Positions 1-8,636 are shown, counted from the stretch's first letter. The stretch: 22,015 nucleotides of DNA from Kapaibacterium sp038202665 (GCA_038202665.1 JBBRES010000013.1:1-22015), one strand, 5' to 3'. Made by a program: numbers and translations. The notes: a model not told the origin generated them from the letters alone.

Positions 1-2
1 TG

Positions 3-332
3 CTTGACATAGCGTATCCAGTATTCATACAATCCGTATACCAGCCCGGAGGCAACTCTTACTCGCGCTCGATGAGGATTATTCACACATCGCTACCTGT
101 GGGGCGTCACGTTCTACAGACAGATACGGTAATCAACAACGAACAGTATAGGGCCTTTGACGTGATTCGAGTAGACGGCGGTACAGCAGATCTGCTTACT
201 GCTATGCATGACCATGTAGCACAGACAATTCCAAAGAAAAGGATGCTCGGAACATCTCTCTTCGCATTCGATACCGCGGAAATCAAACGAATCGGCATTG
301 GTACGCTGCACAATATTCTGTCAGAGGATTGA
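3..332 (+). CDS. C-terminal part of an unrecognised protein (5' end outside window)
   Basis: The frame is open from base 3 and ends at TGA 330-332, giving the last 109 residues of a gene that begins upstream. An internal ATG at 72 exists, but the frame continues unbroken ahead of it with sensible protein sequence (L-D-I-A-Y-P-V-F onward), so 72 is probably not the real start. I recognise no domain. The piece has no clear membrane segment and alternates short hydrophobic runs with charged residues, as in a globular or beta-rich domain. The next gene starts 2 bases after this stop (ATG 335), so the two are probably cotranscribed and translationally coupled. Function cannot be assigned from the fragment. 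Confidence 0.75.
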   Translation, partial: LDIAYPVFIQSVYQPGGNSYSRSMRIIHTSLPVGRHVLQTDTVINNEQYRAFDVIRVDGGTADLLTAMHDHVAQTIPKKRMLGTSLFAFDTAEIKRIGIGTLHNILSED

Positions 333-334
333 AT

Positions 335-2599
335 ATGCGTTTCGTTGTTGCAGTCATTATCACCTTGACGTCTTTCATTGAATCACAATCATGTGGAACG
401 CAATACTCGAGAGCCGATATGCAGTTGCTTCTTACATCTGGAAGTGTTCGTGAATTAGAAGATCTCCGCACTTGGTTCTTTACTTGGAACCGCGAACGTA
501 CCGTTACCTCCTTCGACCCGTCAGGAATTGATGCCGCAAACAATGTTGATGACTGGATGCACGTGCTGGGTGCAACTGTGAAGCGTACTGATGTTGAAAC
601 AATACTCTACAAAACGAGTCCCGAGGCATTCTTCACATCGATGTATGGTACATCAAGTGCCTTTAGATTCCCACATAATACCTTCATTTCATTCTTGGTA
701 AAGCCAGAAAACAGTCATGTGCTGAAGTACATCATGTTGGCGAAGGAAATGGAGCGACTAGAATTGAGTGCTACATGGGTCTACAATAGAGAGCAACACT
801 ACACAACTGTTCGTGAATTGTTGGAGAAGGGTCTGGAGCAACACATGGCTACGTGGTTGCGGCAACGGTATATCTATCAGTGGCTACGAACGTACCCACC
901 GGTCCAACAAGTAGTGCAAGTACTCGATCGAGAAATCGGTCATACAGTAGCTTCGTCAACCATTCATCGGTGGATACTTCTTCCGTACGCTCTTGCATTA
1001 AATGGCATGCAGCGTCCTATTGATGCGAATCTTGCACTATGTGAGGTGTTTGATCGCTGTCCTTCGAAGCGACGACGTGTGTTGCAATTGCTGAACACGG
1101 ATAGTAGCACGTTGGCAAAGACCTTCAAGCGGACGTCAAAGCGCGAGCGAATTGCCTTGCTTACCATGATGGCGATGCGAGATCCCGCCTACAGATTGAA
1201 CGCTGTGCGTCAGGTCTATCAATTGGATTACACATCTCGATATTGGCTGTTTCTAGCAACGCGAGAGCTCAACAAGCTTGAAGACCACTTGAGTGGTTGG
1301 GCAGAAGATGATAAGCGCACATTGAATCTACGGGACGTACGCGCACTTGAATCGTTCTTGACTTCTACGATGCCTACTGGTAGCGCTGAATGGGACTGTT
1401 ACGTAGGACTCATGCTGGCGCAGTGTGCTACGCTACGTCACGACCACGACGAGGCAATACGGCGATTAACATCCATCAAGCACAGACCCACTTTGGCTCT
1501 CGAACATCAATACTCCACGATGCTCGCATTCCATTACATTGCAACTGATAGCATCCATGATCAGAGAGATGCGGAACGACTGGCCACTTTGTTGGTCGCA
1601 TTGAATCGCGAACCGGAACTATCAACGGACACGACGTCGAAGTGGGTTGTGTCATCCCTTGCCCAACTCGCTTCATCCGCATATGCTAGGCGCGGAAGTA
1701 TTGCATTGGCTGCTCTGTATAGCACCTTCGGTCCAACAGGCGAATGGATCGACACATGGGAGCCCGTGATGACGTCTGCGATTCTCAAAGAAGTGCTTTC
1801 AATTCTACATGGCACAAAACTTCCAACAGTTGCGGCTCTCTTGAGCACTGGAACGCCTCCTTCGATTGCAAGTGTTCACGAATTGTTGTCTCGGGCATAT
1901 TCTGCTGAAGGGCGTTTTGCAGAAGCTGCTGCATCTGCGAGAGTATTGGAGGAACAAGGCATTGACGGTTACGAATTCGTATCGGATGTAAACAACCTTG
2001 ATCCATTCTATCCGCGTTGGGTAGGTTACCGGCGAAGGATTATGAAACGATGGAAGGCATCTGTGCTGTATGATAGCCTTGCCACTCTAGAACGTTTCGC
2101 AAAGAACAAACAAACATCTTGCAGAAGGTTGTTAGACCGGGCTCACGCGTTGTATAGCATTACGTGCTTCGGAAGCTCATGGTACTTGTCAAGGATGCGT
2201 TTGAGCGATGATTCGTATCCGCAGATAGCTGTACCATTCTGGCCCTCACTTTTCTACAGCTCTCTCCCTTCCATGTCTGTGATGACGGCGTACAGTGGGT
2301 CAAACAACGACTACTTCTTGTTAGAACGAGCAGACAAGGCCTATCAAAAGGCGAGAGATGCTGCCCAAACAATTGAAGAGCGCAGTGAAGCTGAATTCAT
2401 GCTCGCACTATGCGAAGAAAACCGCAGTTTCTTTCGAAGTAGCGCAGATACACATTCGTCATGGCTGAAACCAGTCAAGAACGGCGAACACCAGGCTTTT
2501 GTGAAGTACTATCGGCGTTACAACAACACGAGTTTCGCCAAACGGAGTTTTTGTCCGCTCCTCAAGGCATACACGCATTGGGACTACGCAGTTAGATAG
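335..2599 (+). CDS. Exported helical-repeat (TPR-like) protein of unknown function
   Basis: This 755-residue protein starts at ATG 335. GAGG at 324-327 lies 7 bases upstream; a TTG two codons earlier (329) is less likely. The N-terminus is a signal peptide (M-R-F-V-V-A-V-I-I-T-L-T) followed by S-Q-S-C at residues 17-20, so cleavage near Cys20 is plausible. The Q at -2 makes a lipoprotein call weak. The rest looks all-alpha, with repeated A/L/Y spacing typical of TPR or alpha-alpha repeats, clearest at about residues 365-420, 520-560 and 680-720. The end, with a segment like F-M-L-A-L-C-E-E-N and then a Y-N-N-T-S-F region, resembles the tails of large uncharacterised Bacteroidota TPR proteins as I remember them; that is recollection, not a search. 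It forms a pair with the truncated gene before it and converges, 8 bases apart, with the efflux adaptor gene. No enzymatic motif is seen. Confidence 0.8.
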   Translation: MRFVVAVIITLTSFIESQSCGTQYSRADMQLLLTSGSVRELEDLRTWFFTWNRERTVTSFDPSGIDAANNVDDWMHVLGATVKRTDVETILYKTSPEAFFTSMYGTSSAFRFPHNTFISFLVKPENSHVLKYIMLAKEMERLELSATWVYNREQHYTTVRELLEKGLEQHMATWLRQRYIYQWLRTYPPVQQVVQVLDREIGHTVASSTIHRWILLPYALALNGMQRPIDANLALCEVFDRCPSKRRRVLQLLNTDSSTLAKTFKRTSKRERIALLTMMAMRDPAYRLNAVRQVYQLDYTSRYWLFLATRELNKLEDHLSGWAEDDKRTLNLRDVRALESFLTSTMPTGSAEWDCYVGLMLAQCATLRHDHDEAIRRLTSIKHRPTLALEHQYSTMLAFHYIATDSIHDQRDAERLATLLVALNREPELSTDTTSKWVVSSLAQLASSAYARRGSIALAALYSTFGPTGEWIDTWEPVMTSAILKEVLSILHGTKLPTVAALLSTGTPPSIASVHELLSRAYSAEGRFAEAAASARVLEEQGIDGYEFVSDVNNLDPFYPRWVGYRRRIMKRWKASVLYDSLATLERFAKNKQTSCRRLLDRAHALYSITCFGSSWYLSRMRLSDDSYPQIAVPFWPSLFYSSLPSMSVMTAYSGSNNDYFLLERADKAYQKARDAAQTIEERSEAEFMLALCEENRSFFRSSADTHSSWLKPVKNGEHQAFVKYYRRYNNTSFAKRSFCPLLKAYTHWDYAVR

Positions 2600-2607
2600 C
2601 AGGCGGC

Positions 2608-3747
2608 CTATTCGTCCGATGTATTTACCATTGCTCCCAGCAGAACGTGCGCTCCCTTTGTGACGATGTCAAGAGAGCGAAGATCTTCTGCAGATAGAAC
2701 TTCGGTCCAGCCGGAGGTAGTTGGGCCAACGTCTACGGGGATTCGGCGGTAGGAGTTTGTGGTCGTGCGCATGAAAATGTAGTGCTTGTCTTGATAAAGA
2801 ACTACCGCAGATTCCAGAACACAGAGTCCCTTGTGTGCGTCCACGGTGATAGATGCCGTGAGAGATGTGCCGGGGATGAGCGAGGGGTCTGTTGCGTCGA
2901 AGTGACCGTGAACGGTAACCGTGCGATCGGCGTCAACTTCCTTGCCAACAAGATGAATGTGTCCCTGATAGACCTTTGATGGATTGTCGCTGAGCGTGGC
3001 CGTGAGTTGCTGATCTGCATGCACGTGCATCACATCTTTTTCGAACACACGCATCTCGATGTGCATGTGCTCCGTGTCCATAATGTCGATCATCACCGTG
3101 TTGGGTGCAACGTGCTGACCGTTGTTGATGTTCATGGCTGATACGTATCCCGAAATAGGGGAACGAATCTGCACCGTACGAGAAATGGTAGACTCTTTGA
3201 GCGTTGATGCATTGATGCCAACGAGTGCGAGTTTCTCGCGTAACGCAACGAGTTCCACGCGTGCATTCTTGACATCGGCTGTTGCGCGCTCGAATGTTTT
3301 GGCCGCGCTAACATTATTCGATGCCAGTATCTCTTGCCGCTTGAACTCTGCTTCGAGTACATCAAGCGAGTTTCGCGTTTGCATGTAGTTCTGCTGGAGC
3401 GTCACGAATTCTACATTGTCGATCGAGCCAATCACGTCGCCCTTATGCACGTGGTCTCCCGGCAGGACAGACACGGAACGAATCGTACCACCAAAGGGAG
3501 CGGTGATCGAGCTATGAAACTGCGGTGGGACATGAAGCATGCCCTGCACGCGAAGGGCCGAGGTGAGGTCGCGGATCTCTGCGCGACCTGTCTCGATCTT
3601 GGCCGAAGCGGCCTGTGCCGCGGTGATCGTCACGTTCCTGTCGCTAGTCGACGTCGTCTTTTCAGCGGCAGGTGCCTCTTGTTTCGGCGAGCACGAAGCA
3701 AGTATGAGGAAGGCGGCAAGGAGGAGAGTGGTGTTGATGATGTTCAT
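2608..3747 (-). CDS. czcB: RND efflux periplasmic adaptor lipoprotein (CzcB/CusB-like membrane fusion protein)
   Basis: This 379-residue adaptor links the inner-membrane pump to the outer-membrane channel. I place the start at ATG 3747, which gives a lipoprotein signal, MNIINTTLLLAAFLILASC, with the lipobox L-A-S-C and lipid-carrying Cys19. A start 10 codons earlier (3777) would overlap czcA and weaken the signal. The first half of the barrel-sandwich hybrid is at about 78-112 (A-P-F-G-G-T-I, then P-G-D-H-V-H-K-G-D), the coiled-coil hairpin at about 113-190, the second half of the hybrid at about 192-222 (S-P-I-S-G-Y-V), then beta-barrel and membrane-proximal domains. Residues 227-243 are rich in His and Met (H227, M228, H229, M232, M240, H241, H243), which may bind metal; this is inference. 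It is the last gene of the efflux operon, 4 bases after the pump's stop. The symbol is by family; the exact metal is unknown. Confidence 0.9.
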   Translation of the reverse strand: MNIINTTLLLAAFLILASCSPKQEAPAAEKTTSTSDRNVTITAAQAASAKIETGRAEIRDLTSALRVQGMLHVPPQFHSSITAPFGGTIRSVSVLPGDHVHKGDVIGSIDNVEFVTLQQNYMQTRNSLDVLEAEFKRQEILASNNVSAAKTFERATADVKNARVELVALREKLALVGINASTLKESTISRTVQIRSPISGYVSAMNINNGQHVAPNTVMIDIMDTEHMHIEMRVFEKDVMHVHADQQLTATLSDNPSKVYQGHIHLVGKEVDADRTVTVHGHFDATDPSLIPGTSLTASITVDAHKGLCVLESAVVLYQDKHYIFMRTTTNSYRRIPVDVGPTTSGWTEVLSAEDLRSLDIVTKGAHVLLGAMVNTSDE

Positions 3748-3751
3748 GAGA

Positions 3752-6700
3752 TTAATTGACGAGAGTTTGAAGTTCAATCACAACAAGGTTGTACCGATAG
3801 ATGGCGTCGATGGCATTCTGACGCACAGAGAGAGAACGAAGTAATGCAAACTGATGCTCCATATAGCCGATCTCTCCAGCCTGATAGGCACGCAACGATT
3901 GTTGTGCGAGAAGAGCGATGTCTGGCAACGCACGGTTGAGATAGAACTGCGTCATCTCGAAGAGTGAAACAACTTCTGCACGTCGTTGTTGGATGCGTTC
4001 CTTGAGTGACCACGTTTCGACGCTTTGTTGTTCACGTACGAATTGGCGTTGCAGATCTGCCTGTTGCGACCTCGCCGCAACAGGACCAAACCAGAGCGGT
4101 ACCTGCAGACCTACCGTGAATCCCTGAAAGCGAGCGCCAGAGCCATAGAACTGGTCTACGCCGTTGATGTTCTGAACGCCGATGAGCGATTGATTGAAGT
4201 ATCCAAGAGAGATGTCTGGCCAATACCGCGACGTCTCAACACTCTTTGCTTCTTCTGCTACCTGCACTTGTCTCTCTAACATGCCAATGATGGGTGCCGC
4301 AAGTGTTGTGTCGAGAGGAGGGGCAAATGGCGAGAGTGTTGAATCGGTCGTTGTTACCGATGAGTCCGACGTGATGAGCAATCGAAGATCGTTGCACGCA
4401 CTACGAATGTCTTGTTCGAGCTGCTTGCCCTGCATGCGCACTTCCGCGTGCTGCGTTTCTGTAGATACACGAGCCATCATGGGCACATCGCCAACACGCT
4501 CGCGAAGCTGCGCAACCGATGCAGACGAATCCAACAGTGCCTCTTGTTCAGCAAGGATGCTTCTGTGCGCCCGAAGCATCACGACTCGCTCATACGCGCG
4601 CTCTACGTCTGCACGGATCTGACGTTCCGTGAGTACACTTTGCGCTCGCGCCTCGTCTGTGCGTGCCGTTGCAAGCGCATGCTGCGACGTAAGTACGGTT
4701 GGGAACGGTATGGTCTGTCCGATTGTGAAGTTGTTATCGTACATCACTGAGTTGTACTGTCCGCCCATGTACTGCACCGTGGTTTTACCAAGATCAACAG
4801 CAGCGCCTTGGAGCGCATCAAGTTGAGCAACTGAAGAACGCGAGAGACGAATGGTTCTATTCATCTGCATCGCTCGTTGCACTGCTTCTCCTCTGGTGAC
4901 AACCTGCTGTGCCTGCGACGGCATACCACCAAAGAAGATCAAGAGAATGACGAAGGCAACGGCGCGGGCCTTGTCCAAACGCTTCTTTTGAAGGTGTTCC
5001 ACGAAGTAGTAGAGAATGGGGAGAACGATAAGCGTGAGGAGTGTAGCCGTAATCAAGCCGCCGATGACGACGGTTGCAAGGGGACGTTGGACTTCGGCTC
5101 CGTCGCCTGTCGACAATGCCATGGGCAGAAATCCGAGCGACGCCACCATGGCCGTCATGACTACCGGACGGAGTCGTGCTGTTGTGCCCATAAAAATGAT
5201 GCGATGAATATTTGTCATTCCTTCCGCGCGGTAGGTATTGAACTGACCTATCAGCACGATGCCGTTCAGCACCGCTACTCCGAATAGCGCGATAAAGCCA
5301 ATGCCCGCAGAGATCGAAAATGGCATGCCGCGAACGTAGAGCGCAACAATTCCACCAATTGCCGAGAGCGGAATAGCGGTAAAGATGAGGGCGCTTTGTG
5401 TGAGACTTCGGAACGTGATGTACAGCAAGAAGAAGATGAGCAAAAGAGCGGCGGGGAGCGCAATCAATAGGCGGTCTTTCGCAGCGTTCAAATTCTCGAA
5501 CTGTCCGCCGTACGTGGTGTAGTATCCCGATGGCAGTTGCACGCGTGCTTCCACTTTCCCTTTGATCTCATCCACGATGCTTTGCACATCACGTCCCCGC
5601 ACGTTAAAGCCAACAGTGATGCGCCGTTTTGTGTCTTCTCGTTGAATCTGATTCGGACCTACCACAACGTTGATTGATGCCACTTGCGAGATTGGCACTT
5701 GTGCGCCATTCATTGCAGGAACGAAAAGCCGAGCAATGTCGCTTGGTTCATGACGCATCGATGAGTCCATGCGCACCACAATGTCGAACCGACGTTCATT
5801 CTCATACATCAATCCAGCACTCTTCCCGGCAAAGGCCGCTTCGACAGTTGAGTTCACGTCGTTCACGTTCACACCAAGACGTGAGCAGGCTTCGCGGTCT
5901 ACGCGAACCACTACTTGTGGAAGTCCGCTCACTTGCTCCAAGTACACGTCTTGCGCCCCTTCCACCTTCGAGACTACTTCTGCAACCGCAGCTGCCTTCG
6001 AGGCAAGAGAGTCCATGTTGTCGCCAAAAATCTTCAGTACAACGTCTTGTCGCGCGCCGGTCATGAGTTCGTTAAAGCGCATCTGGATTGGCTGTTGGAA
6101 TCCGTAGGTGACGCCGGGAAGTGTAGACAAGAGTGCTTGCATTTTCGATGCGAGCTCTTCGCGCGAGTGTGCAGATGTCCACTCTTTTTTGTCTTTCAGG
6201 ATGATGATCAAGTCGCACGCTTCCATCGGCATCGGATCGAGGGGGATTTCGCTCGTACCGATCTTGCCTACCACGCGCACCACTTCAGGGAAATTCGCTT
6301 TGAGCAACGATGCGGCCTGCGTGGCAGTGTTGATGGTAGCATTCAGTGATGAGCCAGTCATCAAGCGTGTTTCCACGGCAAAGTCGCCTTCGTCGAGTTG
6401 CGGAATAAACTCACCGCCCATCGAGAGGAAAAGGAGGGCAGAGCCGATAAAGGCAAGGGCCGAGGCGAAAAGGATGACGCCCTTGTAGCGCATAGCAAGG
6501 TGGCGGACGGGTGCGTACTGCGATTGGAAGAAGCTCATGATTCGGTCGCTGAGTGACAGACCGTGTGGACGCACGTTTTTCAGCAAGAGCGCGCACATCA
6601 TGGGGACGTAGGTGGTCGACAGTAAGAAGGCGCCCGCGATGGCAAACATCACCGTTTGTGCCATTGGCCGAAACATCTTTCCTTCGATGCCAACAAGGGC

Positions 6701-8080
6701 AAGGATTGGCAAGTAGACCATCATGATGATAATCTCGCCGAAGGCAGAGGAACGTCGGATCGACAATGCAGCGGCTCCCACATCTGCGTCGCTCGCCCGC
6801 AGGGAACTACGCCGTCGTTCGAGTACGTGAAGGACGTTCTCCACGATAATCACGGCGCCGTCGACGATGAGTCCGAAGTCGATCGCACCGAGCGACATCA
6901 AGTTGCCCGATACGCCGAATACGCTCATTAAGCCAAGTGCGAACAACATCGAGAGTGGAATGACGCTTGCAACAATCAGTCCGGCGCGCACATTTCCAAG
7001 CAGCAGCACCAGAACGAAGATCACGATAAGTGCACCTTCAATCAGGTTTGTAGACACGGTGCTAATAGCCTTGTTCACCAGCTTCGTTCGATCTAGGAAC
7101 GGCAGAATCTCTATGCCCTCTGGCAACGTTTTGCCGATCTCTGTCATGCGAGATTTCACGGCGTCGATTACCTTCGAAGAGTTCGCGCCCTTTAACATCA
7201 TGACAATCCCTCCCACCGTTTCGCCCTTCTCATCCATCGTCATCGCGCCATATCGCACGGCATTTCCAATTCGAACGGTTGCAACATCTCGCATTAACAC
7301 GGGCGTTCCAGCCGTTGTAGATGTTACGGCAATGCGCGACACGTCGTCGATCGTTTGAGCAAGTCCTTCGGTGCGGATGTAGTACATCTGCGGCCCCTTC
7401 TCGATATAGGCGCCGCCAGCGTTCTGGTTGTTCTTTGCCATGGCAGACATCAAGTCCGACATGGACAGTCCCATCGTGCGGAGTCGCTCTGGACTGACGC
7501 TTATCTCGATTTGTTTAAGTCGACCGCCAAAACTCGAAACATCGGCCACGCCATCAGTACCAAGAAGGCGGCGTCGCACGATCCAATCTTGGATCTCGCG
7601 CAGTTTGATATCGTCGTAGTTCGCTTCATAGCCAGGCTTCACGCGAAGGGTGTATTGATAGATTTCTCCGAGTCCGGTTGTAAGCGGCGCAAGAATCGGA
7701 TTTCCCAAACTCTGTGGTACTTGTTGTTGGATCTCAATCATACGCTGATCCACTTGGGCGCGCGCCCAGTACACATCGATGTCGTCTTCAAAGACGATTG
7801 TCACTACCGAGAGGCCGAAGCGCGATATCGAACGCATTTCGGAGATGCCATGGATGGAGGCAAGGGTAAGCTCCACTGGCATGGTGATCAGTCGTTCCAC
7901 TTCTTGGGCCGCAAGCGACGGCGAAAGCGTCACTACTTGCACTTGGTTGTTCGTGATGTCTGGGACGGCATCGATGGGGAGGTTGCGAAACGATACAACG
8001 CCCCAGATGATAAGCCCCACAACACCAACGCCAACGATCAGCTTGTTGTGAATGCTGAAGTTGATTATTCGTTCAAACAT
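3752..8080 (-). CDS. czcA: CzcA-type heavy-metal RND pump fused to a TolC-like outer-membrane efflux domain
   Basis: A 1442-residue fusion. Residues 1 to about 1030 are a complete HME-RND proton/metal antiporter: TM1 near 12-32, porter loops about 35-335, TM2-6 from about 345, a second porter region about 555-865 and the last TM block about 870-1025. TM4 carries D401-F-G...D407-G-A...E414-N, the DFGx3DGA-type signature known from divalent-cation (Co/Zn/Cd/Ni) CzcA pumps rather than the Cu/Ag CusA type, so divalent export is inferred. Residues about 1034-1057 look like an internal signal peptide: basic K-K-R-L-D-K-A-R, hydrophobic V-A-F-V-I-L-L-I-F-F, then S-Q-A-Q. After this, about 1058-1442 is an outer-membrane efflux (OEP/TolC-like) domain with long heptad helices. 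Such fusions are known in Bacteroidota. The start, ATG 8080 (M-F-E-R-I-I), is standard for CzcA. No Shine-Dalgarno is seen. It is the middle gene of the operon. Confidence 0.95.
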   Translation of the reverse strand: MFERIINFSIHNKLIVGVGVVGLIIWGVVSFRNLPIDAVPDITNNQVQVVTLSPSLAAQEVERLITMPVELTLASIHGISEMRSISRFGLSVVTIVFEDDIDVYWARAQVDQRMIEIQQQVPQSLGNPILAPLTTGLGEIYQYTLRVKPGYEANYDDIKLREIQDWIVRRRLLGTDGVADVSSFGGRLKQIEISVSPERLRTMGLSMSDLMSAMAKNNQNAGGAYIEKGPQMYYIRTEGLAQTIDDVSRIAVTSTTAGTPVLMRDVATVRIGNAVRYGAMTMDEKGETVGGIVMMLKGANSSKVIDAVKSRMTEIGKTLPEGIEILPFLDRTKLVNKAISTVSTNLIEGALIVIFVLVLLLGNVRAGLIVASVIPLSMLFALGLMSVFGVSGNLMSLGAIDFGLIVDGAVIIVENVLHVLERRRSSLRASDADVGAAALSIRRSSAFGEIIIMMVYLPILALVGIEGKMFRPMAQTVMFAIAGAFLLSTTYVPMMCALLLKNVRPHGLSLSDRIMSFFQSQYAPVRHLAMRYKGVILFASALAFIGSALLFLSMGGEFIPQLDEGDFAVETRLMTGSSLNATINTATQAASLLKANFPEVVRVVGKIGTSEIPLDPMPMEACDLIIILKDKKEWTSAHSREELASKMQALLSTLPGVTYGFQQPIQMRFNELMTGARQDVVLKIFGDNMDSLASKAAAVAEVVSKVEGAQDVYLEQVSGLPQVVVRVDREACSRLGVNVNDVNSTVEAAFAGKSAGLMYENERRFDIVVRMDSSMRHEPSDIARLFVPAMNGAQVPISQVASINVVVGPNQIQREDTKRRITVGFNVRGRDVQSIVDEIKGKVEARVQLPSGYYTTYGGQFENLNAAKDRLLIALPAALLLIFFLLYITFRSLTQSALIFTAIPLSAIGGIVALYVRGMPFSISAGIGFIALFGVAVLNGIVLIGQFNTYRAEGMTNIHRIIFMGTTARLRPVVMTAMVASLGFLPMALSTGDGAEVQRPLATVVIGGLITATLLTLIVLPILYYFVEHLQKKRLDKARAVAFVILLIFFGGMPSQAQQVVTRGEAVQRAMQMNRTIRLSRSSVAQLDALQGAAVDLGKTTVQYMGGQYNSVMYDNNFTIGQTIPFPTVLTSQHALATARTDEARAQSVLTERQIRADVERAYERVVMLRAHRSILAEQEALLDSSASVAQLRERVGDVPMMARVSTETQHAEVRMQGKQLEQDIRSACNDLRLLITSDSSVTTTDSTLSPFAPPLDTTLAAPIIGMLERQVQVAEEAKSVETSRYWPDISLGYFNQSLIGVQNINGVDQFYGSGARFQGFTVGLQVPLWFGPVAARSQQADLQRQFVREQQSVETWSLKERIQQRRAEVVSLFEMTQFYLNRALPDIALLAQQSLRAYQAGEIGYMEHQFALLRSLSVRQNAIDAIYRYNLVVIELQTLVN

Positions 8081-8127
8081 GGATTAGGCCCTACGTCAGA
8101 ATGAGATTTCGGAAGAAGAATTGGGAG

Positions 8128-8159
8128 GGCGCCGCACGTCGACGTCGCACGTCAGCGCC
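8128..8159. repeat. GC-rich palindrome and repeat cluster in the czcA leader
   Basis: In the 159-base gap between the small leader gene and czcA there is a compact set of symmetric motifs. GGCGC (8128-8132) can pair with GCGCC (8155-8159). Inside lie the perfect palindrome ACGTCGACGT (8137-8146), two copies of GCACGTC (8134-8140 and 8147-8153), and a GACGT/ACGTC stem (8141-8145 with 8149-8153). It could be folded leader RNA for czcA or a protein-binding site. No matching regulator gene is in the window. Confidence 0.4.
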
Positions 8160-8215
8160 GCTGGAAGCAGTGTTTCATGCTTGAGCGTCTGACTTTAGGG
8201 CGGAATGGAGATTTG

Positions 8216-8234
8216 CTTCGTGTCGGGCACGAAG
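8216..8234. other. Perfect hairpin just after the leader-gene stop in the efflux operon
   Basis: CTTCGTG (8216-8222), loop TCGGG, CACGAAG (8228-8234): a 7-base-pair perfect stem. On the minus strand it begins 5 bases after the stop codon of the small leader gene and is preceded by AAAA, so it is not a canonical terminator for the operon. It could be an RNA-processing or stabilising stem that sets differential expression of the small gene and czcA. On the plus strand it is followed by TTTTCTT and could stop antisense transcription. Confidence 0.45.
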
Positions 8235-8239
8235 TTTTC

Positions 8240-8632
8240 TTAGCGCTTCTTTGGCGGCTGAAACACTTCCAACGACCTACCTTCCGGACATCCGTCCGTG
8301 GCAATGCGTGGATGCAGTTCTGCAAGAACCGGAGGTTCAGGGACTGCGAGGATAGTGGTGGGGGACACTGGGCCACTCAGGAGGAGCGACGTGGGGTGTC
8401 CGTTCATCAGGGGAAGTTCTGAGTGTTCGGTGTCTTGGTTGGAGCCGGGCTGACCGTAGTGCTGGATCAGAAAGTCTGTAAACGTGAGATCCGTTTCACC
8501 ATGATCTTGAATATGATGGCGGTAATGGTCCACTAATGCAGATATCTTTGCTATCTCTCGGGCGTCCATCCCGGGCACAAGGCTCGAGAAAGACAGGAGA
8601 ATGGCGAGGAATATCGACACAAGACGTTGCAT
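8240..8632 (-). CDS. Small exported protein leading the metal-efflux operon
   Basis: This gene encodes 130 residues from ATG 8632; a TTG six codons earlier would put extra residues before the signal peptide and overlap the promoter box. Residues 1-20 form a signal peptide (M-Q-R-L-V-S-I-F-L-A-I-L-L). Residues about 32-60 read D-H-Y-R-H-H-I-Q-D-H, then F-T-D-F-L-I-Q-H-Y-G. This aromatic/His helix pattern is one I associate with small proteins heading CzcA-type operons in Bacteroidota; that is recollection, not a search. The rest is Pro/Leu-rich (about 75-110) with one Cys near residue 113. The five His at residues 36-60 suggest metal contact, such as sensing or chaperoning divalent metal in the periplasm, but this is inference. 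It is first in the operon, ahead of the czcA-tolC fusion and the adaptor. No known domain name can be given. Confidence 0.75.
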   Translation of the reverse strand: MQRLVSIFLAILLSFSSLVPGMDAREIAKISALVDHYRHHIQDHGETDLTFTDFLIQHYGQPGSNQDTEHSELPLMNGHPTSLLLSGPVSPTTILAVPEPPVLAELHPRIATDGCPEGRSLEVFQPPKKR

Positions 8633-8636
8633 AGCA

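Noticed and set aside
2600..2607. Possible terminator between the convergent genes ending at 2599 and 2608
   Set aside because: Only 8 bases separate the stops and no stem with a tail could be found there.
3748..3777. Upstream ATG 3777 as start of the adaptor gene
   Set aside because: It would add ten residues before a well-formed lipoprotein signal and overlap the end of czcA by 26 bases; ATG 3747 fits better.
3334..3844. Plus-strand open frames across the czcB start and czcA end
   Set aside because: They overlap two well-supported genes and have no ribosome site or recognisable protein features.
7355..8104. Plus-strand open frame (249 codons) opposite the N-terminus of czcA
   Set aside because: The reverse-strand CzcA sequence is fully conserved here. 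The plus product shows no motif and a shadow-like composition.
8152..8422. Short open frames on both strands around the small leader gene
   Set aside because: They are out of frame with the signal-peptide-bearing gene at 8240-8632 and have no start signal or domain.
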